The translations under genes and the position numbers were made by a program. The notes beneath the pieces were generated by a model that worked only from the letters and a program-made list of their open reading frames with translations, was not told where the DNA came from and did not search any database. This document shows positions 1 through 8,397 of a stretch of DNA of 64,000 nt, piece by piece. Position 1 is the stretch's first letter, and the number at the start of each line of letters is the position of its first letter. Source of the stretch: an uncultured PS1 clade bacterium (GTDB lineage: Bacteria > Pseudomonadota > Alphaproteobacteria > MED-G09); the NCBI GenBank assembly GCA_902537725.1, contig CACBCD010000004.1, forward strand, positions 17,944-81,943, given 5' to 3'.

Positions 1-656
1 CTTACTCATTTCATTTATTTATTTCCTTATTTGTTTTTCTTTTTATTTCTTTCTTATCTCTTTCCAATGCCTCAGAAGCAGAACAAAATATAACAAATTC
101 TTATAAAGGTTACGCAGGTTGGGCATCTATGATTGGAACTTCTCTAATTTTTTTAGGACATGCTGGTATTTTTGCCTTTTCTGCTAGGATAGGAGCTTCT
201 TTAGATATTTCTGTTGTACAGGTGGGGTATGTCTTTATGGCCGGAGGAGTTTTAACTATTTTTGGCCCCTTGCTTGCTGGTTTCATTGGTCAAAGATTTG
301 GTAGTTTTTTACCCTGTCTTTTTTTAATAATTATTCTTTTAGTTAGTGGTGTAATTTTAGCTAATGTAAAATCAGTCCTAATATTTTTTATTGTAGTCCC
401 TCTTTGTGGAATGATACCGATGATACTAACACCTTTTTTTCTGGGGGGAATTGCAAAGTTAGATCCAAGTGGAAGTTTAGCTGCAGCTCATCCTGCTTTT
501 TCGACAATGGGTGGTGCCGCGGGACCGGTTGTTATGGGTTACGCTATTGATATGGCTGGCTTCCCTTCAATTGGTTGGGTTTTAATTGTTATGGTAATAG
601 TTGGTACACCTCTTATATCACTGGGTCTAATAGAGGCTGACAGAATTAAAACTTAA
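1..656 (+). CDS. MFS transporter, C-terminal part (5' end outside window)
   Basis: The reading frame is open from base 3 to the stop at 654-656, so the gene begins left of the window and only about 217 residues are visible. The protein starts inside a membrane segment, passes through a polar stretch with ASEAEQNITNSYKGYAGW, and then shows about six hydrophobic segments with the glycine-rich spacing of the C-terminal half of a major facilitator. An ATG at 129 lies within the frame but has no ribosome binding site and is not the start. Substrate cannot be told. The next gene follows on the same strand 65 bases later with its own Shine-Dalgarno. The family call rests on topology and the GGVLTIFGPLLAGFIGQRFG-type segment, not on a diagnostic motif. 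Confidence 0.7.
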   Translation, partial: YSFHLFISLFVFLFISFLSLSNASEAEQNITNSYKGYAGWASMIGTSLIFLGHAGIFAFSARIGASLDISVVQVGYVFMAGGVLTIFGPLLAGFIGQRFGSFLPCLFLIIILLVSGVILANVKSVLIFFIVVPLCGMIPMILTPFFLGGIAKLDPSGSLAAAHPAFSTMGGAAGPVVMGYAIDMAGFPSIGWVLIVMVIVGTPLISLGLIEADRIKT

Positions 657-721
657 TAAATTTATTTGATTGAATTATTTTCGAAAATAATGTGGAATGA
701 ATTCATGAATTGGAGGTTTTC

Positions 722-1315
722 ATGTCACGTATTAAAAAACTAGAACTAGATGATTGGGATAAAGAGTTGAGAGAAATGACTGCGGCTGATAGCGGCACAC
801 CTCTTGAGCAAGGTGCAATGAGAATGTTTGCTCATACTCCAGAAATTTCAAAAGGACTTACTGCTTTCGCTGGATCATTAAAACAGAATAGGTCACTCCC
901 TGATAGACTAGTAGAATTGGTGAGACTAAGAGTAGCTTTTCATAATCAATGTAGGAGCTGTATGGCTATACGTTATAAAGATGGTCAAGAAGATGGCATA
1001 ACGGAGGATTTAGTTTGCTCACTTGAGAAACCAATGGAAGCAGAAAATTTATCCGATGCTGAAAAAGCGGCAATTCATTACGGTGAATTATTTGCTACAG
1101 ATCATTTAGCAATTAACGACGAGGTTTATGATAATTTAAGAAAATATTTCAGTGAGTCTGAAATTGTAGAATTGTCTATGACAGTGGCCTTTTTTGTAGG
1201 CTTTGGAAGACTTGCAGCCAGTTATCATATGGTTGAAGAATTACCCGAATCTTTTCAAGCCAATGAAGAGGAAACGCTAACCCCATGGGGAAATGAATCT
1301 ATAATTGTTAGATAG
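722..1315 (+). CDS. Carboxymuconolactone decarboxylase / AhpD-like protein
   Basis: A 197-residue all-helical protein of the CMD/AhpD superfamily. The family includes gamma-carboxymuconolactone decarboxylase and peroxidase-reducing AhpD. The diagnostic piece is VELVRLRVAFHNQCRSCMAIR, with the redox pair C77-x-x-C80. The histidine that AhpD proteins carry just after the pair is not in its usual place here, so peroxidase activity is uncertain. A later segment, ELSMTVAFFVGFGRLA, is the second conserved helix. The ATG at 722 is chosen because GGAGG at 712-716 sits five bases before it; a TTG four codons earlier lies on top of that site. The NTF2-like gene 35 bases downstream is on the same strand, suggesting a two-gene unit. 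Specific substrate unknown. Confidence 0.8.
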   Translation: MSRIKKLELDDWDKELREMTAADSGTPLEQGAMRMFAHTPEISKGLTAFAGSLKQNRSLPDRLVELVRLRVAFHNQCRSCMAIRYKDGQEDGITEDLVCSLEKPMEAENLSDAEKAAIHYGELFATDHLAINDEVYDNLRKYFSESEIVELSMTVAFFVGFGRLAASYHMVEELPESFQANEEETLTPWGNESIIVR

Positions 1316-1350
1316 TAATATTTCAAATTAAGAATTGATGGGAGCATAGT

Positions 1351-1860
1351 ATGGTTAGAATAAAAAATATTGAAGATCTTTTAGCTGAACAAGCAGTTAG
1401 AAAAGCTGCAACTTGTTATTCAAGAGGAGTTGATAGATCAGATTTAGATCTCTTAAAATCTGCTTTTCACGATGATGCTGAAGTAAAGTACGGAAGTTAT
1501 GATGGGCATTATGCTGAGTTTTGTAAAATTGTTATCGATGGTCAAGCTGACATGGATTATACAACTCATACGGTAGTAAATGAGTATTATGATATAGATG
1601 CCTCAGGTAAAAAAGGCACCGGTGAAATATATGTTCTTGCTTTTATGGCAACAGGTGGTTCTGAATACTTAGTTGCTGGAAGATATATTGACAATTATGA
1701 ATGTCGTGATGGAGATTGGAGAATATCCTCAAGACAATATATCTTTGACTGGAGCAGAACAGGTAATGATGCCAATAATGATCCAAATGGATTATTTGCA
1801 GCCTTAACCTACAGAGGTAAACACACTATGGACGACATTTCATATGAAACTTTAGATTAG
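1351..1860 (+). CDS. SnoaL/NTF2-like domain protein
   Basis: A 169-residue protein with the start typical of SnoaL_4 / NTF2-like domains: a helix EDLLAEQAVRKAATCYSRGVD, then DLDLLKSAFHDDAEV and alternating beta strands. Members of this fold are often small isomerases, dehydratases or unknowns acting on hydrophobic substrates in catabolic clusters. The ATG follows a GGGAG at about 1340-1344. It lies 35 bases behind the AhpD-like gene and converges on the SDR gene with only three bases between the two stops. The sequence gives no signal peptide. Function beyond the fold is not predictable. Confidence 0.7.
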   Translation: MVRIKNIEDLLAEQAVRKAATCYSRGVDRSDLDLLKSAFHDDAEVKYGSYDGHYAEFCKIVIDGQADMDYTTHTVVNEYYDIDASGKKGTGEIYVLAFMATGGSEYLVAGRYIDNYECRDGDWRISSRQYIFDWSRTGNDANNDPNGLFAALTYRGKHTMDDISYETLD

Positions 1861-1863
1861 TAT

Positions 1864-2628
1864 TTACTTAGCTGTTAATCCAGCGTCGACTGTATATTCA
1901 CTACCTGTAACATAAACGGACTCATCTGAAGCCAAGAATAATGCGCAATTAGCTATATCTTCTGCTGTTCCCATTCTTTTTAAAGGAATGGCATCTGTTA
2001 ACGCATTTATATCTCTACCTCTTTCAGCGATTACTTTAGGATCATTCATATTTGTTGCCATAAACCCTGGATGTATTGAATTACAGCGAACATTAAAATC
2101 ACCATATTCAACAGCAATATTTTTGGTTAATAAACGTACACCACCCTTACTCGCATTATAAGCTGAACAATTTGATAGACCAACAAGACCAGCTATGGAT
2201 GAGATATTTATTATAGAACCACTTTTTTGTTTACGCATATCTGGTAGAAAAGTTTTACAACCCAGAAATACAGACTTTAAATTAACATCAATGGTTTTAT
2301 CCCATTCTTCCGCTGAAGTTTCTTCTAAAGGTTTTATAATTGCTATTCCAGCATTATTAACAAGAATATCAATTTTATTATATTTTCCTAGGGTTTGATT
2401 TCTAACTTCCTCCCAATCTTCAGAAGAGGTAACATCTTGTTTAATAAAAAAGGCTTCGCCACTTGAATTTAGAATTTCTTCTTCAACTTTTTTACCACCT
2501 TCGGTATCAATATCTGTAAGAACTACTTTTGCGCCCTCTCGAGCAAAAGCGATAGACATCGCTCTGCCTAAACTAGGGTTGGAAGCTCCACCTGTAACCA
2601 CTGCAACCTTATTATCCAATCTTCCCAT
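1864..2628 (-). CDS. Short-chain dehydrogenase/reductase (SDR)
   Basis: A 254-residue classical SDR, an NAD(P)-dependent oxidoreductase of cytoplasmic type. The cofactor loop TGGASNPSLG spans residues 12-21, a longer form of the usual TGxxxGxG. Then come NNAG at 91-94, the catalytic serine in NISS near 143-144, and Y157-N-A-S-K161. The C-terminal FLASDESVYVTGSEYTVDAG is the normal family ending. The acidic residue D39/D41 after the second strand (VLTDID) favours NAD over NADP. The start ATG is preceded by GAGGAA and lies nine bases after the stop of the epoxide hydrolase gene upstream on the same strand, so the two are probably co-transcribed. Substrate unknown. Confidence 0.88.
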   Translation of the reverse strand: MGRLDNKVAVVTGGASNPSLGRAMSIAFAREGAKVVLTDIDTEGGKKVEEEILNSSGEAFFIKQDVTSSEDWEEVRNQTLGKYNKIDILVNNAGIAIIKPLEETSAEEWDKTIDVNLKSVFLGCKTFLPDMRKQKSGSIINISSIAGLVGLSNCSAYNASKGGVRLLTKNIAVEYGDFNVRCNSIHPGFMATNMNDPKVIAERGRDINALTDAIPLKRMGTAEDIANCALFLASDESVYVTGSEYTVDAGLTAK

Positions 2629-2637
2629 GATACTTCC

Positions 2638-3822
2638 TCATATTAAACTTCTGTATGGATTAAAAAATTTTCGTATTTCATCTATTAAAACCTCTGGCTC
2701 TTCCATAGGAGCAAAATGTCCTCCGGATGATTTAACATTCCAGTATTTAATATTATGCTCTTTTTCCATCCACTTCCTTGGACGAAATATCACATCCCCT
2801 TCAAATATTGTAAACCCTGTAATACTTTCAACCATTGGATGTCTATCATGTGATGGTTTCCATATATTATGTATTGCTTCATAATAATATCTTGCTGAGG
2901 TACCAAAGCTTTCGCTTAACCAATAAATCATTGCTGTATTAATCAGGTCGTCCTTGGAGAAACGGCTTTCAATATCTCCATTGCAATCACTCCATGCGCG
3001 TCTTTTTTCTATTAGCCATGCTAGTAAACCTATTGGTGAGTCATTTAGTCCATAAGCTAGAGTCTGAGGCCTAGATGCTTGAATTTGAAAATAACCATTA
3101 CCCTCCGTAACAAAGTTCATATTTTTTTCATGCCATTTTTTTTCACTTTCACTATAAAAACTTATATCAGGATGAGGATTTGTAACAAAATCAATTGGGA
3201 CAGCCATATGTGTATGTATTGCTGGAACTATTTCAGAATATTTATGACCCAATTGAAGCGTCACTGCCGCTCCCCAGTCACCACCATGTGCAAAAAATTT
3301 CTCATAGCCTAAAATATTCGTCATAAGTTTGATCCAAATATCAGAGGTTTTCCAAAAATTTATACCTGTTTCTTTTAATGGTGTTGAAAAACCATACCCT
3401 GGAAGTGATGGTATAATAACATCAAATGAGTCTGATGCATTACCGCCATACTTTTCCGGATGAGAAAGTGGTTCAATGATTTTCTTATAATCCCAGAAAG
3501 TCCATGGCCAGCCATGGGTTAGAATTAATGGTTTTGAATTTTCGCTAGATCCTCTCTCATATATAAAGTGTATAGGGATATTGTCTATTTCGATTTTGTA
3601 GTGTGAGAATTTATTTATTTCTTTTTCTTGTTTCTTCCAGTCATAGTTGTTTGACCAATATTCAATTAAATCTTTTAGATAAGTTTCTTCGGTACCGTAT
3701 TTCCATTCTTTATTCCCAAAATCATTTACTATTCTTGATTTTCTAACTCGATACAAGATATCGTCAAGAATAGATTTCTCAATACTTAAATTAAAAGAAT
3801 AATTTGCGATATTTTTAAGCAT
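2638..3822 (-). CDS. Epoxide hydrolase family protein (alpha/beta hydrolase with EHN domain)
   Basis: A 394-residue alpha/beta hydrolase of the microsomal-type epoxide hydrolase family, which opens epoxides to diols through a covalent ester on an aspartate. Residues 10-110 form the EHN N-terminal domain. HGWP at 103-106 supplies the oxyanion hole, HGGDWG holds nucleophile D182, and GGHFAP near 369 holds the catalytic histidine. The length matches the family. No signal peptide is present, so it is cytoplasmic. It is the first gene of a pair with the SDR nine bases downstream, suggesting an epoxide-to-diol-to-ketone route, which is an inference. Juvenile-hormone-type names are sometimes attached to this family and should not be read literally. 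Confidence 0.87.
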   Translation of the reverse strand: MLKNIANYSFNLSIEKSILDDILYRVRKSRIVNDFGNKEWKYGTEETYLKDLIEYWSNNYDWKKQEKEINKFSHYKIEIDNIPIHFIYERGSSENSKPLILTHGWPWTFWDYKKIIEPLSHPEKYGGNASDSFDVIIPSLPGYGFSTPLKETGINFWKTSDIWIKLMTNILGYEKFFAHGGDWGAAVTLQLGHKYSEIVPAIHTHMAVPIDFVTNPHPDISFYSESEKKWHEKNMNFVTEGNGYFQIQASRPQTLAYGLNDSPIGLLAWLIEKRRAWSDCNGDIESRFSKDDLINTAMIYWLSESFGTSARYYYEAIHNIWKPSHDRHPMVESITGFTIFEGDVIFRPRKWMEKEHNIKYWNVKSSGGHFAPMEEPEVLIDEIRKFFNPYRSLI

Positions 3823-3912
3823 AAAAGATTCCTTTTTTTTAAAAAGATATTGATTTCTTAATATATAAACTTACTGTCATATTATACAACATAATGAATA
3901 TTGAGGAATAAT

Positions 3913-4854
3913 TTGTTAATACGCATAACCTTTCTTTTATCTATTTTTATTTTTCCATTATTTGTAAATTCTTCAATCAATCCTGAAGTTGATCAAAAAT
4001 GGAAAAATGAAATTAATATTTTAAGAATTGGACTTTTAGGTGGAGAAAATGAAGCAGATAGAGTTAAAAATTATGAGTGTTGGAGGTTATATTTAGAAGA
4101 TAATCTAAAAATACCTGTTAAATTTTTTCCGGCATCTGATTATGCAGGTGTAATTCATGGTCTATTAGGAGGCTTCTTGGATTATGCAAGTATTGGTGCA
4201 TCAGGTTATGCAGCTATTGTCATTGAAAACCCTGATATTATTGAACCAATATTAACAGTTAAAGAAAATGACGGTTCTATAGGCTATAAAGCTGCAATGT
4301 ACGTAAAAAAAGAATCTAGAATTTTTTCACTAGAAGATATGAAAGAAAAGTCAATTGCGTGGTCAGATCCAAATTCTACTTCAGGTTTTCTTGTGCCTAA
4401 TCATGAATTTATAAAAAAAGGCATTATTATTGACGAATTTTTTAGCTTTACTGGTTTTGCTGGGGGACATGAACAGGCAGTTATAGCTGTTTTAAACAAT
4501 CAGTATGACGCTGGAGTAACTTGGGTTTCAGGTATTGGTGAGGCTTCTGATGGTTATACCAGAGGGGTTTTAAAAAATATGTCAAATAAAGGCCTTATTG
4601 ACTTAAATGAAATTAGAGTTATCTGGCTTTCAGATATCATAATTAATGGACCGCATGTTATACAAAAGTCACTACCTAAGGATTTTAAGAGTGAAATTAC
4701 TCGTTTAAATCTTGCCTTATATGAAAAAAATCTCTCTTGTTATAATCAAATTACCAATGGCGATAGTTTAGGTTTTGTTGAGGTTGATGAAAGTGATTAT
4801 CAAAATATAATAATGATGAGAAAAAATATAAAAAATCAAAGAAGAGCAAGATAG
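3913..4854 (+). CDS. phnD: PhnD-like phosphate/phosphite/phosphonate ABC transporter substrate-binding protein
   Basis: A periplasmic binding protein of about 313 residues with a hydrophobic export signal at its N-terminus. The mature part opens with LRIGLLGGENEADR and carries YECWRLYLEDNL, FFPASDYAGVIHGLLGG and DYASIGASGYA, the pattern of PhnD-type solute-binding proteins (SBP_bac_12 family). The TTG at 3913 is chosen because GAGGA at 3903-3907 precedes it by five bases; an earlier TTG at 3901 would overlap that site. No phnC or phnE is adjacent, so it is an orphan binding protein in this window. A CTGTCAT half-site at 3874-3880 resembles half of a Pho box. Ligand could be phosphate, phosphite or a phosphonate. 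Confidence 0.8.
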   Translation: MLIRITFLLSIFIFPLFVNSSINPEVDQKWKNEINILRIGLLGGENEADRVKNYECWRLYLEDNLKIPVKFFPASDYAGVIHGLLGGFLDYASIGASGYAAIVIENPDIIEPILTVKENDGSIGYKAAMYVKKESRIFSLEDMKEKSIAWSDPNSTSGFLVPNHEFIKKGIIIDEFFSFTGFAGGHEQAVIAVLNNQYDAGVTWVSGIGEASDGYTRGVLKNMSNKGLIDLNEIRVIWLSDIIINGPHVIQKSLPKDFKSEITRLNLALYEKNLSCYNQITNGDSLGFVEVDESDYQNIIMMRKNIKNQRRAR

Positions 4855-4910
4855 TTCATTGTATTAACTTATTTTTATAGAAATAAAAATTACCAATTTG
4901 GGGTGCCGTT

Positions 4911-5813
4911 ATGAATTTTTTCAAATATTTAGTTATTGTCCTTACTATAGCTGTAGTTTCTGTCTTTTGGTTCAATAATAAAGAGCCTCTCTCTTTTGAG
5001 AGACCTATTCCATTAAAATTTTCTGAAAATTTAAGAGAAGATTATAGAAAGCTTCCGTTCACAGGTGCTCATAATTTTAGAGATTTGGGAGGTTATAAAA
5101 CAGAGGACGGAAGAACTGTTAAATGGGGAAAAATTTATCGATCCGATAACCTTCATTCCTTAACCGATGAAGATCTAAAATATATGAAAAGATTAAATAT
5201 TAAATCAGTAGTAGATTTTCGTTCTTTAGAAGAAAGAGAAAGTGAGCCTGATAGACTTAACCCAGATATGACGCAAGTACTTCTTCCTATAAATTTTCAA
5301 CCAAAAGAACTAGATGATGATTCTATAAAAAATATCATTAAAGATATAACTTTTGGAGACTTAGACTCAAGTAATTTATTAAGGGACTTTAATATTATAA
5401 TTGTTAAAGAATTTGCAGAAGAATATAAAAATTTTTTTAGACATATTATAGAAAATAATGCCGAACCTCTTGTTTTTCATTGCACTGCCGGAAAAGATAG
5501 AGCTGGTTTTGCGAGTGCTATGATACTAACTATACTCGGCGTTCCAAGAGAAAAAGTTATTGAAGATTATTTGCTAACAAACACATATGTTAAAGATCAT
5601 GTTGATGATAAAATGTTAGAAATTGAATTAAAAACTTTTTTTCGAGCTGATACTGATAATCTCCGTAAAATTAATTTAGTTGAGGAAAGATATATACAAG
5701 CTGCCTTTGACACGATTGATAGTAAATGGGGAGGAATGGATCGTTATATTTCTGAAGCTTTAAATTTAAACGAAGAAGATATCTTAAAACTTAAAGATTT
5801 TTATCTTGAATAA
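4911..5813 (+). CDS. Membrane-anchored tyrosine/dual-specificity phosphatase (Y_phosphatase3 family)
   Basis: A 300-residue protein with one N-terminal membrane segment (about residues 5-21), then an IphP/Y_phosphatase3 domain. The domain shows the family lead NFRDLGGY (55-62), IYRSDNL, and the phosphate-binding loop HCTAGKDRAG with nucleophile C191 and R197. This makes it a cysteine-dependent phosphatase facing the periplasm, anchored or exported by the N-terminal segment. It starts 56 bases after the PhnD-like gene on the same strand, with GGGG before the ATG. Closeness to a phosphorus-binding protein suggests a role in phosphate release from organic phosphomonoesters, but protein, phosphoinositide or nucleotide substrates are equally possible. 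Confidence 0.85.
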   Translation: MNFFKYLVIVLTIAVVSVFWFNNKEPLSFERPIPLKFSENLREDYRKLPFTGAHNFRDLGGYKTEDGRTVKWGKIYRSDNLHSLTDEDLKYMKRLNIKSVVDFRSLEERESEPDRLNPDMTQVLLPINFQPKELDDDSIKNIIKDITFGDLDSSNLLRDFNIIIVKEFAEEYKNFFRHIIENNAEPLVFHCTAGKDRAGFASAMILTILGVPREKVIEDYLLTNTYVKDHVDDKMLEIELKTFFRADTDNLRKINLVEERYIQAAFDTIDSKWGGMDRYISEALNLNEEDILKLKDFYLE

Positions 5814-5894
5814 ATATTAGCTTTTTATCTTTAAATTATTTCTTAAATAACTATTTTATTAGTTTATTAAATTATTGTTAAAGATAGGAACAGT

Positions 5895-6500
5895 ATGCCA
5901 AGAGAAATTCCAAAAGATCATCCTTCTTTGGATTTAAAAAAAAGTTTAGAATTTGTATTTTCTAACCTTGAGAAAGGTGTGACCGAGCGCGGTCATCATT
6001 TTCATCTTTTAGTTCTTGGAACAATAGATAAAGATAATAAACCTCAAAATAGAAATGTTGTTTTAAGAAAAGTTGATATAGCTAATTCATTAATTCGATT
6101 TCATACTGATATAAGATCTAATAAAATAATAGACATTAAGAATAACAGTTCCATCTCATTATTGGGTTATGACAAGGCTAATAAACTTCAGATTAGATTG
6201 ACTGCAAATGCAATTATTGAAGAATCTAAAGAAGTACTATCCGATGTTTGGACTAAAATGTATCCTATGAGTAGAGAATGCTATCGAGTTAAAGATGCGC
6301 CTGGAAAAGTTGTTGCTTCCAGAGAGGAAGTACATTTTGAAGATGAAGGGGACGATAAACTTAATGGGTTTGAAAATTTTGTAATAATTAATTGTCATAT
6401 TAATTCTATTGAGACACTTTTTTTGCATTCAGCAGGTCATATAAGAGCAAAATATATATATGAAAATGGAGCATTTCACGGGGAATGGCTGGTTCCTTAA
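5895..6500 (+). CDS. Pyridoxamine 5'-phosphate oxidase-like FMN-binding protein
   Basis: A 201-residue PNPOx-like split-barrel protein, close to the Alr4036-type FMN-binding branch. Visible features are LVLGTIDKDNKPQNRNVVLR, HTDIRSNKI and SISLLGYDKANKLQIRL, which form the flavin-binding barrel, and the C-terminal HIRAKYIYENGAFHGEWLVP, in the place of the family's usual ending. True PdxH carries an RxWxS-type end; this one does not, so vitamin B6 oxidation is not assured. The ATG follows AGGAA by four bases. Its TAA is directly abutted by the ATG of the next gene, implying coupled translation. Confidence 0.75.
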   Translation: MPREIPKDHPSLDLKKSLEFVFSNLEKGVTERGHHFHLLVLGTIDKDNKPQNRNVVLRKVDIANSLIRFHTDIRSNKIIDIKNNSSISLLGYDKANKLQIRLTANAIIEESKEVLSDVWTKMYPMSRECYRVKDAPGKVVASREEVHFEDEGDDKLNGFENFVIINCHINSIETLFLHSAGHIRAKYIYENGAFHGEWLVP

Positions 6501-7973
6501 ATGACCATAAATTATAGTTCAGATAATGATATAATAATTCCCACTCAACACAATACCACCTATAGGGGCCTTGCAGGAGATGATATCTATATTATTACTA
6601 GAGCAATAAGTGATGGAGCGAAGATTAATATTGTAGATACGGAAGGAACAAATATCATCCAATTAACTGAGGGATTATCAATATCATCAAGTAAATTTGC
6701 TTCCACAGCATTCCAAATAATTTTATCAAATAACGCAGAGATAACAATTAGCTCTTCACATAAGAATCTCTATGAAATAGGAGGAAATGCTACAACTGGA
6801 TTGATAGTTGATCAAGATAGCTATGAAGACTTTATAAACCATTTTGGAATTAACTCTCTCCCATCCATCAAATCTATAAAAGGGTTAACCAATCTCATTA
6901 TTGAAGATGAAAAGTTGGTCACAAACAATAAAATTTTTTTATGGGAGATAAAGAATCCTGAAAGTATAGGTTTAGACACCAATGAAGTTAATGATTTAAT
7001 GGATTTTGTAAAAAGTGAAGGAAGTAATACTCAAGCTGCTATCTTGATAAGAGGATCTAGTATCATAGCTGAGTATTATGCTGATAACTTTGATAAGAAC
7101 AGTATAGTAACAAGCTGGTCAGTTGCTAAAAGTTTTACATCAACTTTAATTGGTATAGCAATTGATGAAGGTTATATTAATTCTATTGAGGATCCTATTA
7201 CGAACTATTTACCAGAGTGGAAAAATCAGGATCAAGATAAGATTTTATTAAAACATTTACTGTCTATGAGATCTGGAATGGAGGATCATGGTTTTGTTTA
7301 TGTTGTACCTGACATGGTAAGTCACTCATTGGATAGAGATATCATAAGACCTCCTGGAGTAGCATTCCGATATTCAAATGAAGACTCAATGCTTCTTGGC
7401 GAGATAATACAAAATGCTACTGGTATGTCTTTTCAGGAATATGCTGATAAAAAAGTTTTTAATTTAATAGGTATTGACGAGACTTGGTGGACTGATCAAG
7501 AGGGTAATACAATTTCATATGCAAGTATTGATATGACCCCTAGAGAGTTTGCAAAGTTTGGACTTATGATTGCACAAGAGGGAAGTTGGCAAGGTCAACA
7601 AATTGTTTCTTCTAATTGGGTTGAGTTAGCAACTTCTAAATACGATGATTTAATGTCTTATGGTTTTCAATGGTGGACAAGTGAAACTGAGGAAATTGAT
7701 TATCCATTTTTTTCGGCTAGAGGTTTAGACGGTCAGTTAATTTATATATGGCCAGAAACAGACTTAGTTTTTGTGAGATTTACTACTTATAAAAAAATAG
7801 GTGATCAAGATTCTTCTGTTGTTAGAGTTAATTCAGTAGGCGGTCTTGAAGCTTCATATCAGCAAACTGAAACGGGTAATTTAAATACTACTAAACTAGA
7901 GGAATTACTTTATGATGTTGGCGATAATTTAATAATGGCATCAGATTTTATTTCTGTTAACGATTTTGGGTAA
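6501..7973 (+). CDS. Serine hydrolase (beta-lactamase/CubicO family) with RTX-like N-terminal module
   Basis: A 490-residue fusion. Residues 1-100 contain GLAGDDIYIIT, DTEGTNIIQL and YEIGGNATTG, a beta-rich pattern like the RTX-neighbouring modules of type I-secreted bacterial proteins. Residues 150-470 form a class C beta-lactamase/CubicO-type domain with S207-V-A-K210 as the SxxK nucleophile motif, HLLSMRSGM, and YSNED as the YxN motif. Enzymes of this fold include esterases, D-amino-acid peptidases and 6-aminohexanoate-dimer hydrolases; a true beta-lactamase is unlikely. There is no N-terminal signal peptide and I do not see a clear C-terminal RTX secretion signal, although the C-terminus is acidic and hydrophobic. 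The gene abuts the PNPOx-like stop and is followed within a few bases by a thioesterase. Confidence 0.82.
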   Translation: MTINYSSDNDIIIPTQHNTTYRGLAGDDIYIITRAISDGAKINIVDTEGTNIIQLTEGLSISSSKFASTAFQIILSNNAEITISSSHKNLYEIGGNATTGLIVDQDSYEDFINHFGINSLPSIKSIKGLTNLIIEDEKLVTNNKIFLWEIKNPESIGLDTNEVNDLMDFVKSEGSNTQAAILIRGSSIIAEYYADNFDKNSIVTSWSVAKSFTSTLIGIAIDEGYINSIEDPITNYLPEWKNQDQDKILLKHLLSMRSGMEDHGFVYVVPDMVSHSLDRDIIRPPGVAFRYSNEDSMLLGEIIQNATGMSFQEYADKKVFNLIGIDETWWTDQEGNTISYASIDMTPREFAKFGLMIAQEGSWQGQQIVSSNWVELATSKYDDLMSYGFQWWTSETEEIDYPFFSARGLDGQLIYIWPETDLVFVRFTTYKKIGDQDSSVVRVNSVGGLEASYQQTETGNLNTTKLEELLYDVGDNLIMASDFISVNDFG

Positions 7974-7977
7974 AGAA

Positions 7978-8397
7978 ATGGATATTGCAAGAAGAACGGA
8001 ATATATGCGCGGAGAACCCCTTTTTCAAGGAATGGGGTTTAGTAAAATTTTAGAATTTAATAGAGAAAATCAATCAGTAAAAATTGAGTATATTGCTGAG
8101 ACTCGTCATTGTCACTCTGGTAATATTGTCCAGGGCGGTTATGTGACTGGTTGGATTGATTCTGCTATGGCGCATAGTGTTATGATTCCTACAGATTTTA
8201 AATTTAGTCCTTTAACATTGGAGTTAAAAATAACTTTCTTAAAATCAGCTAATCCTGGAATTGTAATAGCTGCGGCAAAAGTTATTAAGCTAGGCAAGTC
8301 AATAGCTTTTGTTGAAGGTACTCTTTCTGGTTCAAATGGTGATTTAATTGCGAAAGGAACATCAACAAATAAACTTGTTCCAATGCCTAAACAGTAG
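7978..8397 (+). CDS. PaaI-family hotdog thioesterase
   Basis: A 139-residue single hotdog-fold protein. The stretch HCHSGNIVQGGYVTGWIDSA carries the GG and downstream aspartate pattern of PaaI/YbgC-like acyl-CoA thioesterases, and PLTLELKITFLKSANPG is the central strand. Such enzymes hydrolyse acyl- or aryl-CoA thioesters in the cytoplasm, often to rescue CoA from stalled degradation. The ATG at 7978 is four bases after the upstream stop; an in-frame TTG at 7966 would overlap the previous gene. The stop is immediately next to the convergent pssA stop, with no space between. Confidence 0.8.
   Translation: MDIARRTEYMRGEPLFQGMGFSKILEFNRENQSVKIEYIAETRHCHSGNIVQGGYVTGWIDSAMAHSVMIPTDFKFSPLTLELKITFLKSANPGIVIAAAKVIKLGKSIAFVEGTLSGSNGDLIAKGTSTNKLVPMPKQ

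Noticed and set aside
6501..7973. Antibiotic-resistance beta-lactamase
   Set aside because: The family fold is shared by many esterases and peptidases; no signal peptide and no KTG motif of true class C enzymes.
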